A stretch of DNA of 64,000 nucleotides from Leptospirales bacterium (GTDB taxonomy: Bacteria > Spirochaetota > Leptospiria > Leptospirales > Leptonemataceae), in the NCBI GenBank assembly GCA_019694655.1, contig JAIBBN010000003.1, forward strand, positions 310,001-374,000, read 5' to 3'. The position numbers and the translations under genes are program-made. Shown one piece after another: positions 8,565 to 17,298 of the stretch. How positions within the stretch are numbered: the stretch's first letter is position 1; each line of letters starts with the position of its first letter. The notes below the pieces were generated by a model that did not search any database, was not told the origin of the DNA, and saw only the letters and a program-made list of their open reading frames with translations.

Positions 8565-9434
8565 ATGGCAGCGTCTCTTCCGCCGCTGGTGGCGGCGGTA
8601 GATGATGATCCAGAATTTTTGGATTCGCTATGCAGAGCGCTGGAAGCGCTTGGTTTTCGCAGCCTGCCGCTTAGCCGACCGGGCGCTGCCTTTGCCCGGA
8701 TCCGCCAATCCGGCGCCCTCGCGGTGTTGCTGGACCTTGACATGCCAGGCCGCAGCGGCTTCGATATCTTGCAGCGTCTGCGGCGTTCGGCTCGATGCGC
8801 CACATTGCCCGCGTTGCTCTTAACCGGTCGTCCCTCGAGCGCAGCGCTGCAGGAGGGTTTCGCCCTGGGACTCGATGACTTTCTGCGCAAGAGCGATTCA
8901 CTGGAGGAAATTGCGGCCCGCTTACGTCGTGCGGTGCAGCGGCGGGAGCAGGAGTTCAAGCTGCGCGGCCCGCTGGGCGTTGGCGTCGCGGAACTTCCTG
9001 CAGATTCCGCCCTCTGCCTTGTCCTCGATGTACAGATTCTGCCGCTGCTGGAGCGCAGCGATCGAGCGGAGTGCAGCGCGGCGGCCGCCCGGGCAATCCG
9101 CTCCTGCATCGAGCGACTGCAGGAGGAATTGGGCGAATTGCGACCGGCGCCGGCAAGGCAGCAGGATGATTGCGTCTGGCTGAATTCAATGTGCGTCCTG
9201 AATCTGCAGCTCAAGCGTCGCCTGGAACGACGCCTGCAGGCGGCAAATCGCCTGCTGTACAGGATTTGCGGTGCGCGATGGGCGCTGGCGACCGATGAGA
9301 CGGGCCTGCTGCAACGCCTGCCCCTGCCGCCGCTGCGTCTGGCAGCTGATCCTCTTTCGCATCGTCGCTGTGAGGAGCGACTGGCCGATACAGATTCCGC
9401 CGCCGCTCGCTACTTGCTGACCGACGAGGGCTGA
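8565..9434 (+). CDS. Response regulator with uncharacterised C-terminal region
   Basis: About 289 residues. The N-terminal receiver domain has AAVDDDPEF, a phospho-accepting Asp in VLLDLDMPGRSG, a Thr in LLTGRPS and the conserved Lys in FLRKSDS. The remaining 160 residues are Leu/Arg-rich and predicted helical, and match no output domain I recognise (no HTH, GGDEF, HD or kinase motif). The ATG at 8565 follows three bases after the PPK2 stop; a TTG at 8562 is also possible. Its place in the pcnB-PPK2 cluster suggests a link to stress or energy signalling, but no function can be assigned. Confidence 0.82.
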   Translation: MAASLPPLVAAVDDDPEFLDSLCRALEALGFRSLPLSRPGAAFARIRQSGALAVLLDLDMPGRSGFDILQRLRRSARCATLPALLLTGRPSSAALQEGFALGLDDFLRKSDSLEEIAARLRRAVQRREQEFKLRGPLGVGVAELPADSALCLVLDVQILPLLERSDRAECSAAAARAIRSCIERLQEELGELRPAPARQQDDCVWLNSMCVLNLQLKRRLERRLQAANRLLYRICGARWALATDETGLLQRLPLPPLRLAADPLSHRRCEERLADTDSAAARYLLTDEG

Positions 9435-9438
9435 TTGA

Positions 9439-10065
9439 TTACATCTTTGCGATCAGCTTGCGCAGCCGAATCAGAACGGTCATGATACGAACCTGCTGCA
9501 ACAGCTCCTGCGTCAGCTTCATCAGCTGCTCCTGCTCGGGCTGCAGTTGCGCCAGCTGCGCAGGCGGAATCGTTTCTTCCATTGCCCCTGGATCGAGCTC
9601 CAGCATGATGCCATGGACGGCTTTCAAAGCTTTGCTCAATTCGCCTATATAGCGCAAGGCAAAGCGATCCTGTTCTCCAGAGAGTTCGTCGATGCGATAC
9701 ATCAGCGCCGAAATTTCTTCGATCAACTTGCGCTCGTCCTCGTCGGGCTTCTGTTTGCCAGACAGCTGCTGGTAGGCGATCACGAAGCGGTCGTATTCCG
9801 CAGCCAATTCCGACTTCAGCGCCATACTCAGTCGTAACAAACGCAAGGCTTCTCGCCAGCGCTTGATTCTGAATAGCGCTGGCAGCCGCTCGGCGTTCAG
9901 ATCGCGGCGCAAGTCGGCGCAATCATCGTTGGCGCGTTCAACCATTGCCAGCAGCATTGGCAGCTGCTCGTCGGTCAGCAGGTTCACCAGGTCGCCCAGA
10001 ATGCGATTGTACTCGCGAACCAGTTCCGGTCCGATCACGGGCGATCCAGGCGTAGCATCTACCAT
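9439..10065 (-). CDS. Conserved-looking helical protein of unknown function
   Basis: 208 residues, nearly all predicted alpha-helix with heptad-like Leu spacing, charged, with no signal peptide, membrane segment, Cys or catalytic motif. I do not recognise the family. The start codon (ATG at 10065) lies 7 bases inside the end of argH, so translation is probably coupled to argH. The stop is convergent with the preceding response regulator gene, 4 bases away. A small cytosolic coiled-coil or adaptor protein is the most that can be said. Confidence 0.7.
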   Translation of the reverse strand: MVDATPGSPVIGPELVREYNRILGDLVNLLTDEQLPMLLAMVERANDDCADLRRDLNAERLPALFRIKRWREALRLLRLSMALKSELAAEYDRFVIAYQQLSGKQKPDEDERKLIEEISALMYRIDELSGEQDRFALRYIGELSKALKAVHGIMLELDPGAMEETIPPAQLAQLQPEQEQLMKLTQELLQQVRIMTVLIRLRKLIAKM

Positions 10066-11501
10066 TGGTCCAGCTCCGGTCGCGCCCAGCGATAGGCGCC
10101 CAGCTCGCGGATTGCAGTCTCGGCTTCGCCCAATTGCTCGATGATTCGAGATCGAGCAGCGCCGCCATAGCTGCGCTTCTTGTCTGCGCTGGCCGCCAGA
10201 TCACAGGCCCGTTCATAGAAATCGGCAGCCGCCAGGTGCGGGGAGATCGCCGCTCGTTCCTCGGGCGGCATGGCGGACAATCCCAGCTGCAATTGCTGGG
10301 CGCGCGCCGTCAGTCGGCCAACCAGATGATGCGCATCGCGAAAAGCCAGACCCTTCTCCGCCACCAGCGCATCCGCGATATCGGTGGCCGTTGCAAAGCC
10401 GCGCTCCAGCGATTCTCGCATTCGATCTGGATGAAAACGGATTCCCTGGATCATGGCAGTGAGCGCCAGCAAGCACAGTTCGCATTGTTCGGCTGAATCA
10501 AGCATTGGATGACGATCTTCCTGCAGGTCGCGGTTGTAGCTGAGCGGCAACGCCTTGAGATTGGTCAGCAGGTTTTGCAGGTTGGTCTGCAGGCGGCCGC
10601 TCTTTCCGCGGATCAGTTCCGCCAGATCTGGATTCTTTTTCTGCGGCATGATGCTGGAGCCGGTGGTCAGAGCATCGGGCAGGGTGCAGAAGCCAAACTC
10701 TACTGAACTCCAGAGGATCAATTCCTCGGCGATGCGCGAAGCGTGCGTCGCCGTCGCTGCACAAGCATAGAGAAAGTCCAGCAAGTGGTCGCGACTGGCC
10801 ACGGCGTCCATGGAGTTCGGGTAAATGCTGTGAAAGCCAAGCTCGCCGCGCAGGAACTCGCGATCGCTGTCGTAGTTAACGCCGGCCAGTGCGCCGGCGC
10901 CCAGCGGCAGAAAACCGGCCTGCCAGGCCGCGCGCTGGAAGCGCTGGTGATTGCGATAGAAGGCCCAGAAATGCGCCAGTAAGGGATGCGCCAGACGAAC
11001 GGCCTGCGCCACCTGCAAGTGCGTATAGCCAGGGACGATAACATCGATCTGCGCCCGGGCCTGCTGCTGCAGGGCGCGCAAGAGCTCCAGCAAAAGATCG
11101 CCAAGCTCGGCGCTGCGGCGGCGAACAAACAAATGCGTATCCACGGCAATCTGATCGTTGCGCGAGCGCGCCGTATGCAGTCGCTTGCCTGCTTCGCCAA
11201 TCAGTTCCACCAGCCGCGTTTCTACGTGGGTATGAATGTCTTCCAGTTCGGCGCGCAGCGGCAGAGCAGCGGCGGCCAGTTCGTCGCGCACCTGGCGCAG
11301 CCCGCCCTCGATGGCGTTCAGATCGCGCTCGTCCAGCAGGCCGATGCGTCGCAGCATCCGCGCGTGGGCGACGGAGGCGCGGATATCTTCGCGATAGAGC
11401 AGGCGATCCAGCTGAATCGATTCGCCCATGCGCACGGTGATCGAGGCTACTTCGCCCGATTGTCTGCCGGCCCAGAGCTGCGGTCCGCTGGCCTGATTCA
11501 T
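10059..11501 (-). CDS. argH: Argininosuccinate lyase
   Basis: 480 residues, a normal length for ArgH. The superfamily signature GSSIMPQKKNPD is complete, and the other conserved blocks are present: N-terminal LWAGR and helices, HTARSRNDQIA, and GYTHLQVAQ. The enzyme splits argininosuccinate into arginine and fumarate in the last step of arginine synthesis, in the cytosol. It is followed, with a 7-base overlap, by the helical unknown gene, and preceded by the 11520-12377 gene on the same strand (18 bases apart), so the three probably form one transcript. No other arg genes are nearby. Confidence 0.97.
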   Translation of the reverse strand: MNQASGPQLWAGRQSGEVASITVRMGESIQLDRLLYREDIRASVAHARMLRRIGLLDERDLNAIEGGLRQVRDELAAAALPLRAELEDIHTHVETRLVELIGEAGKRLHTARSRNDQIAVDTHLFVRRRSAELGDLLLELLRALQQQARAQIDVIVPGYTHLQVAQAVRLAHPLLAHFWAFYRNHQRFQRAAWQAGFLPLGAGALAGVNYDSDREFLRGELGFHSIYPNSMDAVASRDHLLDFLYACAATATHASRIAEELILWSSVEFGFCTLPDALTTGSSIMPQKKNPDLAELIRGKSGRLQTNLQNLLTNLKALPLSYNRDLQEDRHPMLDSAEQCELCLLALTAMIQGIRFHPDRMRESLERGFATATDIADALVAEKGLAFRDAHHLVGRLTARAQQLQLGLSAMPPEERAAISPHLAAADFYERACDLAASADKKRSYGGAARSRIIEQLGEAETAIRELGAYRWARPELDQW

Positions 11502-11519
11502 TCGCTGCTTTCCTGGCGC

Positions 11520-12377
11520 TTAGAGTTGGAGTTCCTTCCAGATCGTGTGCAGTTCGATGGGAAGTCGATCCACAGTGGTCAGATGCAGTCTGTAGTCCAG
11601 CACCAGATTCTTGATGTGGAAATAAATTGTCTGGAAGCGATCGTGGATCTGTTCGACGGTAGCTCCGGGCAGCAGCGTGACATAGGCGCCAGGGCCGGGT
11701 TGCACCAGGTAGTCGTCCTTCTTCAGCCTCTGGCGAATGGAGTCGATGATCTCCTGCATCAGCGAACGGCTGCGCGCCTCGCCGGCCAGTTCCATGTACT
11801 GTGCCAGTCCCGGAAATTCAAAGTGCGCCAGAGTGACAGGCTTGCCGTTTTCCAGGCTGTGGGCGATGATTGCGCGGCAGCTGAGTTCAAAACCGGCGGC
11901 AAGGTCGAGCATGCGCGGATCGCGCCGCGACGGGTCGTGAAAAAGAAAATCAGAGGCGAAGCGCAACAACTCCAGATCAATCTGCGCTTCGGACTGTGGC
12001 AGATCCTCGGACGCAATCAAGCCGCTGAAGCGCAGGCTTTGGTCCATGCGCCAGCGCTGGCGTTCGACCCAGACCAGGCCGGGCAGGCCAGGGGCTGGAC
12101 CGCCCTCGTCGCCAGCCCGCTGCAGACCTTCGGGCAGCCTGCCAAATTCAAAGCAGACTTCAGCGTCCAGCTGAAGGGCGGCATAGATCAGCCGACATTC
12201 CTGGCAAAGGCGCAACAGCCGCGACGGGAAGTAATCCAGGCCCGGAAGCGCGGCGAGCTGCAGTGCATATTCAGAAAGCGAGTTCTGAATACCAGCCGGC
12301 AGCCTGGACCAGTTTGTCTGCCAGGCGCTGGCCGCTGAAGGCATTGGAGGAGCCTGAACCATGGTTGTTTCCATCAT
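11520..12377 (-). CDS. Unknown protein, possibly a degenerate GGDEF-like domain
   Basis: 285 residues with no signal peptide. I do not recognise the family with confidence. The last third (about 190-285) resembles the second half of a diguanylate-cyclase fold: a strand (VTLAHFEF), helices, then PGPGAYVTLLPG in the place where GGDEF and the following strand would sit, and an amphipathic helix. The catalytic GGDEF residues are not there, so any such domain would be inactive. The N-terminal part is Leu-rich and helical. Two starts are possible: ATG 12377 or ATG 12362. A 7-bp inverted repeat sits directly before the first. It lies upstream of argH on the same strand. Confidence 0.66.
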   Translation of the reverse strand: MMETTMVQAPPMPSAASAWQTNWSRLPAGIQNSLSEYALQLAALPGLDYFPSRLLRLCQECRLIYAALQLDAEVCFEFGRLPEGLQRAGDEGGPAPGLPGLVWVERQRWRMDQSLRFSGLIASEDLPQSEAQIDLELLRFASDFLFHDPSRRDPRMLDLAAGFELSCRAIIAHSLENGKPVTLAHFEFPGLAQYMELAGEARSRSLMQEIIDSIRQRLKKDDYLVQPGPGAYVTLLPGATVEQIHDRFQTIYFHIKNLVLDYRLHLTTVDRLPIELHTIWKELQL

Positions 12378-12378
12378 C

Positions 12379-12396
12379 GGTCAGCTGCGGCTGACC
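12379..12396. promoter_or_regulatory. Inverted repeat between the argH-operon leader gene and rpsD
   Basis: The arms GGTCAGC and GCTGACC form a perfect 7-bp dyad with a 4-base spacer. The dyad begins one base before the most upstream start of the minus-strand gene (12377), so it could be an operator or an mRNA hairpin that hides that start and favours the ATG at 12362. It lies 106 bases upstream of rpsD on the other strand. Confidence 0.4.
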
Positions 12397-12502
12397 TGGA
12401 AAGTCCTTTCGCCGCTGCGGCCAAATTTCGGGACGGCCGGCCCTGGCCCTGCAGCGGAACATTTCTTTACAGCACAGCCGCTTGCCATAGCCTGGCCGGA
12501 CA

Positions 12503-13117
12503 ATGGCTCACTATAACGGTCCTCGCCTGCGCATCGTTCGTCGCTTTGGCGTCCCGCTGATCGGTCTTACCCGCAAATCCACCCAGAAGCGTCCTTATCC
12601 GCCGGGAATGGGGGCCCAGAACCGCCGCCAGAAATTCAGCGAATTCAAGAAGAAGCTCTACGAGAAGCAGAAGCTGCGCTTCAACTATGGCGTCGGCGAA
12701 CGGCAACTGCGTAACCTGATGTCCGAAGCCCGCCACTCCCATGAGCCGACCGGTCTGGTCTTGCTGCGTCTCCTGGAACAGCGTCTGGACAGCGTTGTAT
12801 TCCGCATGGGCTTTGCGCCCACCATGCCCGCTGCGCGTCAGCTGGTCGGTCACGGTCACATTGAGGTCAATGGCCAGCGCGTTGATATTCCCAGCTACCG
12901 CGTGCGACCGGGCGATGTGATTTCGGTTTGTGAAAAGAGCCGCAAGCTTGAAGCAATCAGCAATTGTCTGCAATCGCCCACACTGCGTCTGCCGGGCTAT
13001 TTGAGCCTCGAACCTTCGGCCATGACCGGAAAAATGGAGTCGTTGCCACAGCGCGATGATATCCCGATTCAGGTCGAAGAACAGCTGATCGTTGAATACT
13101 ACGCACAGCGATTGTAA
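12503..13117 (+). CDS. rpsD: Small ribosomal subunit protein uS4
   Basis: 204 residues, a normal length. Diagnostic blocks are the N-terminal YNGPRLRIVRRFG, RPYPPGMG, EKQKLRFNYGVGERQLRN and the S4 RNA-binding domain with LLEQRLDSVVFRMGFAPT and HGHIEVNGQRVDIPSYRVRPGDVI. S4 binds 16S rRNA early in 30S assembly. The N-terminus lacks the zinc-binding Cys cluster of Cys-plus S4 proteins, so it is the Cys-minus form. It stands alone, divergent from the argH cluster, with no rpsK, rpsM or rpoA beside it. It may therefore be a second copy or a relocated gene. Confidence 0.96.
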   Translation: MAHYNGPRLRIVRRFGVPLIGLTRKSTQKRPYPPGMGAQNRRQKFSEFKKKLYEKQKLRFNYGVGERQLRNLMSEARHSHEPTGLVLLRLLEQRLDSVVFRMGFAPTMPAARQLVGHGHIEVNGQRVDIPSYRVRPGDVISVCEKSRKLEAISNCLQSPTLRLPGYLSLEPSAMTGKMESLPQRDDIPIQVEEQLIVEYYAQRL

Positions 13118-13158
13118 TTCAGCTCTGGCGCCGGATCAGGCTTTTTCACACCGACCGC

Positions 13159-13238
13159 GTCTGCAAGGCGGCTTGCGCTTTGCAGACCACATTGCCTCGG
13201 CCAGGCTGGCGGCCGATCCGACAGGTTTCAACCCTGTC
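13159..13238. terminator. Hairpins between convergent rpsD and the SCO1 gene
   Basis: Two inverted repeats fill the gap. GTCTGCAA/TTGCAGAC (13159-13166 with 13180-13187) has an 8-bp stem and a 13-base loop. GACAGG/CCTGTC (13220-13225 with 13233-13238) has a 6-bp stem. Neither is followed by a clear T run on either strand, so they are weak candidates for a shared terminator between converging transcripts. Confidence 0.3.
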
Positions 13239-13840
13239 TAAAAGGCCGGCAGCAGCCGGTCCAGCAACTCGACCAGGTCTGCGGCGCTGCTTTCGGCGCT
13301 GAGGCGCGCGCGCAAGCGGCCCCGAGCGTCGATCACAAAGAGCCGCGTGCTATGGTCGACCGTGTAGCGCAGCGCGGATTCCGGGCTCTCCACGCGTCGG
13401 AAATCTACGGCAAATGCATGGGCCGCGTCGCGCAGCGCGGCAGTTTCAGGCGAAACGCCGGCGGCCTGCAGCCCAAAGCCCTCGAGGTAGCGTCTTAGAA
13501 GCTCCGGCGAATCACGCTCTGGATCGACGCTGATCAGAATGGTGCGTACGCCTCGGCCGCGTCGACCCAGGCTATTCACGGCGCGACGAATCTTGCTCAG
13601 TGTCTGCGGACAGAAGTCCGGGCAGCTGGTGTAACCAAAATAGACCAGGGTCGCTGTGGCCTCGGGATCGGGGATGCGCAGCGGCGCGCCAGAGCTGCTG
13701 CTAGCAGCGCCAAAGGCAAGCTCTGGCGCCGCACCCAGATCGGGCAGCAGCGGTCCACAGCCGCTGTAAAGCAGAGAGCAAAGCAGAGCGGTCAGAATAA
13801 GGGCTCGAGGCCCCGGGTTCGGCGAGGTTTGGCGCTTCAT
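13238..13840 (-). CDS. SCO1/SenC/PrrC-family copper-binding lipoprotein
   Basis: A 200-residue thioredoxin-fold protein. The N-terminus has a hydrophobic signal ending in a lipobox-like YSGC, so it is probably a lipoprotein. The copper-binding motif CPDFC and the distal His (DHSTRLFVID) are both present, as in functional SCO proteins that deliver copper to cytochrome oxidase CuA. It overlaps the upstream PCuAC-type gene by 4 bases, a pair often found together for periplasmic copper transfer to oxidase. No oxidase subunit is visible in this window. Confidence 0.93.
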   Translation of the reverse strand: MKRQTSPNPGPRALILTALLCSLLYSGCGPLLPDLGAAPELAFGAASSSSGAPLRIPDPEATATLVYFGYTSCPDFCPQTLSKIRRAVNSLGRRGRGVRTILISVDPERDSPELLRRYLEGFGLQAAGVSPETAALRDAAHAFAVDFRRVESPESALRYTVDHSTRLFVIDARGRLRARLSAESSAADLVELLDRLLPAF

Positions 13841-14298
13841 GGATCGTCCGTAACCCGAGCAGGAATGGAAATGGCAGTTCGCGACTCGAACTGCAATTGC
13901 AACTGGACCTGCTGTCCGCCGATCAGCGGTCGATGCAGATCAATCAGCATAATGTGGTCTCCGCCGGGGGTGAGCGCAACGCTCTGTCCTGGGGGAATCT
14001 CAATGGCCGATAGCGGGCGCATCTGATGCAGGCCCTCGTCGAGAATGATTCGATGTAGTTCCGCAGTCTTGGCCTCGGCGCACTGTGCGCCCAGCAATCG
14101 CTCCAGACCAGCGCCCAGATTTTCTATTTGCAGATAGGCGGCGCTGTTCAATCCGGCGGCGGCGCTCCGAACGCGTGCATTGCGAATCTCCAATTCCTGC
14201 GGGGCGTCCGGCGATCGCTGGCAGCGGCCGCCCGCCGCCGCCAGCGCAACGAAAACAATACTCAATATGCAACTTCTGCCGCCGCTTGCCTGTCGCAT
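13837..14298 (-). CDS. Periplasmic copper chaperone, PCu(A)C family
   Basis: 153 residues: a signal sequence (about 1-25, with Cys at the likely processing site in GGRCQ) and a beta-rich domain. The methionine/histidine copper site is recognisable: AELHRIILDEGLHQMRPL, then GGDHIMLIDL, giving the H-x-M-x-H-x-M set of the family. The protein would carry Cu(I) in the periplasm and work with the SCO protein encoded directly downstream. The genes overlap by 4 bases (ATGA). Its start is divergent from the HAMP-cyclase gene across 121 bases. Confidence 0.9.
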   Translation of the reverse strand: MRQASGGRSCILSIVFVALAAAGGRCQRSPDAPQELEIRNARVRSAAAGLNSAAYLQIENLGAGLERLLGAQCAEAKTAELHRIILDEGLHQMRPLSAIEIPPGQSVALTPGGDHIMLIDLHRPLIGGQQVQLQLQFESRTAISIPARVTDDP

Positions 14299-14419
14299 AC
14301 GGTCAACGAGGCCTGCGCGGCCTCTCCGGCCAAGGCTTTTCGAAGCGGCTGCCGATCAGCGCCGCGAGGATTTTGAAGTTTTCGGACAATTTTCTTACGC
14401 GAAAAGATGATGCGCCCCA

Positions 14420-16351
14420 TTGCCGCCGTACTATTCCATCCTGGTGCGTCAAAATCGCTTTTCGATTCCAGATTGGTTCCGCCATCTCTCCTATGGAAAA
14501 AAGACCGGGTTTGCTGTTTTCTCACTGGCTGCGGCGCTGACCGGTTCCGGCGGCGCCATATACTATTTCAGTATTCGAGCAACCCTGCTGGAGCAAATGG
14601 GGGCCCGTCTCAAGGACGTCGGTCGTACCGGGGCCTATCTATTTACTGAATCAGAACGCAATGCAATCGAACGCCTCAATGCTGAAGTTGATCGTCGTCG
14701 CGCTACGCTCAGCGCTGCAGATCTGGAGTCGCTCAGCAGGGATCCGGAGGGAACGCAGGAGACATTGCAACGCAGGGATGCAGAGGAACTCATGGCTGGC
14801 GCCGATTACCAGACCCTGGTGCAGCGACTGCGCCGCATCAAGGATGGCAGCCGCAATGCTGTTCTGCCGCTGCGCTCTTTGCCGCAGAGGCCCGAGGACC
14901 TGAATGACCGTCCGCTGGTGCGCTACGCCTATTTGCTGGGGCGTATGCATGAAAGTCCGCAGCTTGAGCATACCTACTTTCTCGTCGACGCGGACTATCA
15001 GGAAGTAGATAACAACGGCAACGGAACGATTGAAGAGGACGAGCAGGGCGATCCGATCGCCACGGCCTGGCATACGCCCGGCGAGGAATTCAAACGGGCC
15101 TTTCATGGCGAGGCCAGCGCTATGAACGACTGGTACAGCGACAACTGGGGGACGTGGCTGTCGGCGGCGGTGCCAATCAAGGCTGCCGATGGCCGGGTGA
15201 TTGCCGTTCTGGGTCTGGACTACGACATTCGTGGCGAGGCTAACCTTCTGCGATACGTTCGCAACGTCGCCATCGGGCTCACCGCTATCGGTCTGTTGCT
15301 GTCGCTGCTGGTTTCATTGGCCCTTTCGCGCCTGCTTTCGCGGCGGGTGCGCCTGCTTGGCTACGGCGTGGAGCGCATGCGCAAGCGCGATTTTTCAGTG
15401 CAACTGGAAGATGATTCACGCGATGAACTGGGCCGGCTGGCGCAGGGTTTCAATGACATGGTCAGCGACATTCGCGCCTACTCGCAGGGACTGCAAGCCC
15501 TGAACAGCGCCTTTGAACGCTTTGTTCCTCGCGAGTTTCTGCGCGAACTGGGCCACGAGAGCGTTCTTACTCTGCAACCGGGCGACGCCGTGATGAAGGA
15601 GATGACGGTCATGTTCTGCGACATCCGCTCCTTCACGGCAATTTCGGAGCAGATGAGTCCGGCAGAAAACTTTCATTTTCTCAACGATTACCTGAGCCGC
15701 ATGGGACCAATCATTCGCGAGAACGGCGGCTTCATCGACAAATACATTGGCGATGCGCTGATGGCGCTGTTCCCCGGGGGCCCGGAAGCGGCGCTGCGCG
15801 CTGGCTCGCAAATGGTGATTGAGCTTTCGCTGCTCAATGTTGAACGGCGTGAAAACAATCAGCCGCCCCTGCGCTTTGGCATCGGCGTGCACCACGGATC
15901 GCTGATGCTGGGCGCCATTGGCGAGGAGCGGCGCCTGGATGGGACAGTAATTTCTGATGCGGTCAATATCGCCGCACGCCTGGAGCAACTGACCAAGCGC
16001 TACCATGTTCAAATGCTGGTCAGTGCGGACGTCATTGATTGGATCTCGAAAAAGGGCGGAGTCCCTTTTGCTTCACGTTTTCTCGGTTCGACGCGTCTGC
16101 GCGGCAAGAGCGCCTGGATCAAGATCCATGAAGTGCTGGAAGGCCTGCCGGCGGCGGAGCGTGACGCCAAACTGGCGGGCAGCGCCGAGTTTGAGGCCGG
16201 GCTGAATGCTCTGGCCAGCGGCCAGTACCGTCAGGCAATGCAAACCTTTGAGGATCTGGCTAACCGATACCCCCTGGATCTGGCAGCGCGCGCTGCGGCC
16301 GATCGACTGCAGCGCTATATGCGAAGACAGCGCGAACTGGTCGGCGATTGA
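14420..16351 (+). CDS. Membrane adenylate/guanylate cyclase with sensor and HAMP domain
   Basis: 643 residues: a short cytoplasmic start, a first membrane helix (about 30-52), a periplasmic sensor region (about 55-280), a second helix (about 285-310), HAMP (about 310-365), then a class III cyclase domain (about 390-565) and a C-terminal helical tail. Catalytic residues visible are the first metal Asp (D401, VMFCDIRSFT), Lys (K441) and second Asp (D445) in DKYIGDALMALF, and SDAVNIAARLE for substrate and transition-state binding. The Lys favours ATP as substrate. The periplasmic part contains a DxNGNGTIEEDE segment that looks like a calcium-binding EF-hand loop. The start is TTG 14420 or a later GTG; neither has a strong ribosome site. 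Confidence 0.9.
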   Translation: MPPYYSILVRQNRFSIPDWFRHLSYGKKTGFAVFSLAAALTGSGGAIYYFSIRATLLEQMGARLKDVGRTGAYLFTESERNAIERLNAEVDRRRATLSAADLESLSRDPEGTQETLQRRDAEELMAGADYQTLVQRLRRIKDGSRNAVLPLRSLPQRPEDLNDRPLVRYAYLLGRMHESPQLEHTYFLVDADYQEVDNNGNGTIEEDEQGDPIATAWHTPGEEFKRAFHGEASAMNDWYSDNWGTWLSAAVPIKAADGRVIAVLGLDYDIRGEANLLRYVRNVAIGLTAIGLLLSLLVSLALSRLLSRRVRLLGYGVERMRKRDFSVQLEDDSRDELGRLAQGFNDMVSDIRAYSQGLQALNSAFERFVPREFLRELGHESVLTLQPGDAVMKEMTVMFCDIRSFTAISEQMSPAENFHFLNDYLSRMGPIIRENGGFIDKYIGDALMALFPGGPEAALRAGSQMVIELSLLNVERRENNQPPLRFGIGVHHGSLMLGAIGEERRLDGTVISDAVNIAARLEQLTKRYHVQMLVSADVIDWISKKGGVPFASRFLGSTRLRGKSAWIKIHEVLEGLPAAERDAKLAGSAEFEAGLNALASGQYRQAMQTFEDLANRYPLDLAARAAADRLQRYMRRQRELVGD

Positions 16352-16356
16352 TTTGA

Positions 16357-17298
16357 TCACGCGGGATTGCGTTGCAGCCGAAAGGCGTGGTGGATGCGTC
16401 GATCGCGAAAATCGGGCGGAATGGTACGAGCGCTGATATCCTGTATCGACCAGTCCGCAAGCTGTTCGGCCGGCAGTCGGAATCGTCGGAAGTTTGTTGA
16501 AAAATAGATCGCGCCGCCGCGACGCAACAGCAGGGCGCAACGTTGCAGCAGACCGGCAGCGTCGCGCTGAATATCGAAGTCGCGGCGCATGCGTTTGGAG
16601 GATGAGAAGGTCGGCGGATCCAGGACAATCAAGTCAAAACTGGCGCGCCCCAGGCTTTCCAGTCCCTGCAGGATGTCCATCTCCAGAAAATCGGCGCGCT
16701 CGGCCGGGAGCTGGTTCAGGGACCAGTTGCGGCGCGCTCGTTCCAGGTAGGCGGAGGAGAGATCGACGCTGATGACCGAGCGTGCGCCGCCGGCGCCGGC
16801 GTAGACGCTGAAAGCGCCGGTATAGGCAAATAAATTCAGGACATCTTTTCCGGAAGCTTCCTCTCGCAGCATAGCGCGCGTCTGGCGATGATCCAGAAAT
16901 AGCCCCGTGTCCAGATAATCGCTGAGATTTACTTCGAAGCGCAGGCCGCCTTCCAGAACCGTTCGCAGCGCCTGCTTTTGATCAATGCGTGCGTACTGCT
17001 GTTTGCCGCGACGTCGCAGCTTGTGTTGGATGTGCGAATCGTCGAGTTCCAAAGCTTCCACGATGCAGCGCCGCGCACGGCTTCGCCACTCGCTGAGGTC
17101 AGGAATGCCTGGAATGCGTTTCTCAAACTCCCAGACCACGGCATCTGCGCCGTACAATTCGATCAAGAAGGGAAATTGTGGAATATCCCGATCGTAGAGC
17201 CGAAAGGCCTCGATTCCCTGGCGCCGCGCCCATTTGCCAAGATGTCTGCGCATTTTGCGCAGGCGGTTGGCGAACATCTCATAGCCCTGGTCATTCAC
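16357..17298 (-). CDS. 23S rRNA methyltransferase, RlmK-type (stand-alone)
   Basis: A 313-residue protein that matches the C-terminal half of RlmKL. The N-terminus has MFANRLRKMRRHLGKWARRQG, and the SAM domain has VLNLFAYTGAFSVYAGAGGA and LIVLDPPTFSSSKRM. In E. coli the equivalent domain makes m7G2069 in 23S rRNA and is fused to the m2G2445 methylase; here the gene stands alone. It ends 5 bases from the convergent cyclase stop. Its ATG overlaps the stop of the upstream Rieske oxidoreductase gene by 4 bases. Confidence 0.86.
   Translation of the reverse strand: MNDQGYEMFANRLRKMRRHLGKWARRQGIEAFRLYDRDIPQFPFLIELYGADAVVWEFEKRIPGIPDLSEWRSRARRCIVEALELDDSHIQHKLRRRGKQQYARIDQKQALRTVLEGGLRFEVNLSDYLDTGLFLDHRQTRAMLREEASGKDVLNLFAYTGAFSVYAGAGGARSVISVDLSSAYLERARRNWSLNQLPAERADFLEMDILQGLESLGRASFDLIVLDPPTFSSSKRMRRDFDIQRDAAGLLQRCALLLRRGGAIYFSTNFRRFRLPAEQLADWSIQDISARTIPPDFRDRRIHHAFRLQRNPA

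Noticed and set aside
10986-12338. A 450-codon open frame on the plus strand
   Set aside because: It lies antisense to argH and the 11520 gene, both with clear family motifs or codon pattern; its translation has no recognisable domain and is rich in Gln/His, as expected of an antisense frame.
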